Shown here piece by piece: positions 6,549 through 7,761 of a DNA stretch of 7,761 nt. The DNA comes from Deltaproteobacteria bacterium (lineage in GTDB: Bacteria; Myxococcota; XYA12-FULL-58-9; JAUUZB01). Under the pieces are notes generated by a model. That model was not told the origin of the DNA, made no database searches, and was given only the letters and a program-made list of their open reading frames with translations. The DNA lies in the NCBI GenBank assembly GCA_030590185.1, contig JAUUZB010000141.1, positions 1 through 7,761 on the forward strand. The letters are read 5' to 3'. The stretch's first letter is position 1. The number at the start of each line of letters is the position of its first letter. The position numbers and the translations under genes were made by a program.

Positions 6549-7604
6549 ATGAGTCGCCATCAATCGATCCCAAATACGCCGCCGTGTGAGCGATGCGGCC
6601 GGTGCTGTAGCTTCGAGATCCCGCTGACCCTACTGGATATCGAGAGCCTGGCGCGTGGGGTTGGTTCAGCGAGCGGCGACGCCTTTCAATGGTTCGTGGA
6701 ACGCGGGCGAACGGGGAGAAATGGTTTATTCAAGTTGAGAAAGTGCGAGGGGGGGGGATGTGTCTTCCTGAGCGAGGAAAGTGAGTGCTCCATCTACTCT
6801 CACCGACCGTGGACCTGCTCCGCCTATTCGTGTGAGCGAGACAAACGAAATGGGACCGTGCCGTGGGTGAGTTTCTGTTCCACGACCGAGGAACAACGTG
6901 GGCTATGGGAACAGGCTGTCGCGATTGGGGTTACGAGGGCGTACATTGAGCAGCACGGGGCGGTATGGATCGAGGACGCCTTCAACCGCGCTCTAGCCAG
7001 CATCAAAGAGGCGTTGTCCGTACGCCCCGGCAAAAAGCTTCGCCTCGCCAAGGGATCGGACGGGTCACCCATCGCCCTGGCGTTTGATTGCGGGAGCTGT
7101 GAGAACCGGGGCAAGGAGGCGCACGAGACGATCGTCAGCCTCGACGACATCGAGCGTCTGTCGGCTCATCTGAGCATTAGCCCCGCAGAGTTTTTTGCGC
7201 GGCACGTTGGCGAAACGGTCTCGGAGGCGAGCGGCTGCCTGCAGCTTCGCCGCGACGATAGCTGCGTCTTCCACGGCGACGATGACCGCTGTGCCGTGGC
7301 GGAGGTCAAACCCCTGCATTGCAAATTCACGCCCTGTCCCAAGAAGACGCGCTGCGCAGAGAATGCTGACCGCTATTACCTAGGTGCGGGTACCGTAGAT
7401 GAGCAATATCGCCACCAAGTGGCGCTGGGCGTCACGCGTGCGTACGTCAGCCGCGTGGGCGCACGTTTTGAGGCGAGGGACTTCGATGCGTGCGTGGCGC
7501 AAATCCGCTCCCTACTCGCAGAAAAGTCGGGGTTTGCAGAGTTCTGTGAGCGCGTCAGGCCGTTTCGCTATGTCGACGATACGCTGCACGCGGGGAGTTC
7601 GTAG
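6549..7604 (+). CDS. Double-domain YkgJ-family cysteine-cluster (CxxCxxCC) protein
   Basis: A 351-residue soluble protein made of two related halves. The first half has Cys13-xx-Cys16-xx-Cys19-Cys20 (the CxxCxxCC signature of the YkgJ family, thought to bind zinc or iron, with possible Fe-S ligation), then Cys71, Cys80, Cys90 and Cys95 in CVFL, CSIYSHRPWTC and SAYSC. The second half repeats the pattern exactly 168 residues later: Cys181, Cys184, Cys239, Cys248, Cys258, Cys263. The CC pair is replaced by Arg187-Gly188. Both halves end with a GVTRAY helix (127-132 and 294-299). The usual family member is a single domain of about 100-200 residues. The gene starts 22 nt after cheB, so it may share the transcript, but no chemotaxis role is known for the family. 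A nine-G tract sits inside it. Molecular function is unknown. Confidence 0.85.
   Translation: MSRHQSIPNTPPCERCGRCCSFEIPLTLLDIESLARGVGSASGDAFQWFVERGRTGRNGLFKLRKCEGGGCVFLSEESECSIYSHRPWTCSAYSCERDKRNGTVPWVSFCSTTEEQRGLWEQAVAIGVTRAYIEQHGAVWIEDAFNRALASIKEALSVRPGKKLRLAKGSDGSPIALAFDCGSCENRGKEAHETIVSLDDIERLSAHLSISPAEFFARHVGETVSEASGCLQLRRDDSCVFHGDDDRCAVAEVKPLHCKFTPCPKKTRCAENADRYYLGAGTVDEQYRHQVALGVTRAYVSRVGARFEARDFDACVAQIRSLLAEKSGFAEFCERVRPFRYVDDTLHAGSS
6585..7520 (+). repeat. Internal protein-level duplication of the cysteine-cluster domain
   Basis: The first unit is about 6585-7016 and the second about 7089-7520. The offset is 168 residues at Cys13/181, 16/184, 71/239, 80/248, 90/258 and 95/263, and 167 at GVTRAY. 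The DNA is diverged. The second unit has lost Cys19-Cys20 and the Cys66 equivalent. Confidence 0.85.
6749..6757 (+). repeat. Nine-guanine homopolymer within the YkgJ-like gene
   Basis: Nine consecutive G encode three glycines (Glu67 followed by GGG then Cys71). The reading frame is intact across it, and both flanks read as family sequence, so the length as given is correct for expression. Such runs are prone to slippage and to sequencing error. Confidence 0.8.
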
Positions 7605-7619
7605 CGGGGTCGCTCCCCG
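7591..7619 (+). terminator. Weak dyad at the 3' end of the YkgJ-like gene
   Basis: CGGGGAG (7591-7597) can pair with CTCCCCG (7613-7619) across a 15-nt loop. Alternatively CGGGG (7605-7609) pairs with the same CCCCG across five bases. There is no T-tract, so it is at best a weak candidate for transcript ending or 3' protection. Confidence 0.25.
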
Positions 7620-7761
7620 AGCGCACTCGATTGGCCAGGCCGGTTTTGGCTCCGGCGCGAGCACGCCATACTCGCCCGATGGTCCCCCGCGCCACGACCC
7701 TATTGACCGCCTCGCTACTAGCGCTGGGACGGCGGCCTGAGCTTCAACTTCACCTTCTAGG
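7605..7761. other. Window-end region without a supported gene
   Basis: These 157 nt follow the last stop. They hold the dyad described above and a second short one (GCCGG 7639-7643 with CCGGC 7652-7656). No open frame here shows family features. An ATG at 7679 opens a frame that runs to the window edge, but with only 27 codons visible it cannot be assessed. Confidence 0.5.

Noticed and set aside
7399..7740. Open frame of 113 codons overlapping the end of the YkgJ-like gene
   Set aside because: It is mostly a shadow of that gene in another frame, and the remaining part shows no motif or ribosome binding site.
7722..7760. Short frame ending RWDGGLSFNFTF before a TAG, resembling an outer-membrane beta-barrel C-terminus
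   Set aside because: Only 12 codons separate it from an upstream in-frame stop at 7719. The terminal-Phe pattern over so few residues can easily be chance, although a decayed gene cannot be ruled out.
7679..7761. ATG opening a hydrophobic, signal-peptide-like frame to the window edge
   Set aside because: Only 27 codons are visible, there is no clear ribosome binding site, and the sequence after the hydrophobic part is not distinctive.

Overview
The window is a GC-rich bacterial chemosensory operon, read entirely on the + strand. Gene order is cheA (3' end only) - cheW - soluble mcp - cheR - cheD - cheB, followed closely by a double-domain cysteine-cluster protein of the YkgJ (CxxCxxCC) type. 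The order, the soluble receptor with Cys-bearing PAS domains, and the codon use resemble deltaproteobacteria-like lineages (Desulfobacterota, Myxococcota and relatives). That placement rests on recognition of gene families only and is uncertain.

Layout: 2-520 is the C-terminal CheW-like domain of CheA. 517-1095 is CheW. About 1176-3428 is a chemoreceptor with three PAS domains and no membrane segment. 3457-4383 is the CheR methyltransferase. 4380-5384 is an unusually long CheD. 5381-6526 is the CheB methylesterase. 6549-7604 is the YkgJ-like protein. 7605-7761 holds no gene that I can support. Four junctions are 4-nt start/stop overlaps (cheA/cheW, the alternative cheW/mcp start, cheR/cheD, cheD/cheB), which points to translational coupling in one transcript. 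No CheY, CheC or CheX lies in the window; cheY may lie upstream of cheA, outside it.

How they work together: the soluble receptor would sense an internal cue through its PAS domains and control CheA through CheW. CheR methylates receptor glutamates, CheB demethylates them under CheA phosphorylation, and CheD deamidates receptor glutamines or tunes the pathway.

The main oddities are: (1) CheD is a fusion of two CheD-fold domains, in which the N-terminal copy has lost the catalytic Cys and Thr but keeps the His at exactly the expected spacing; (2) the receptor carries a 121-residue tandem repeat of PAS domains with a conserved cysteine/histidine motif; (3) the last gene is an internal duplication with a strict 168-residue period, whose second copy has lost the CC pair; (4) a perfect 8-bp stem-loop at the mcp/cheR junction holds the candidate cheR start codons in its loop.
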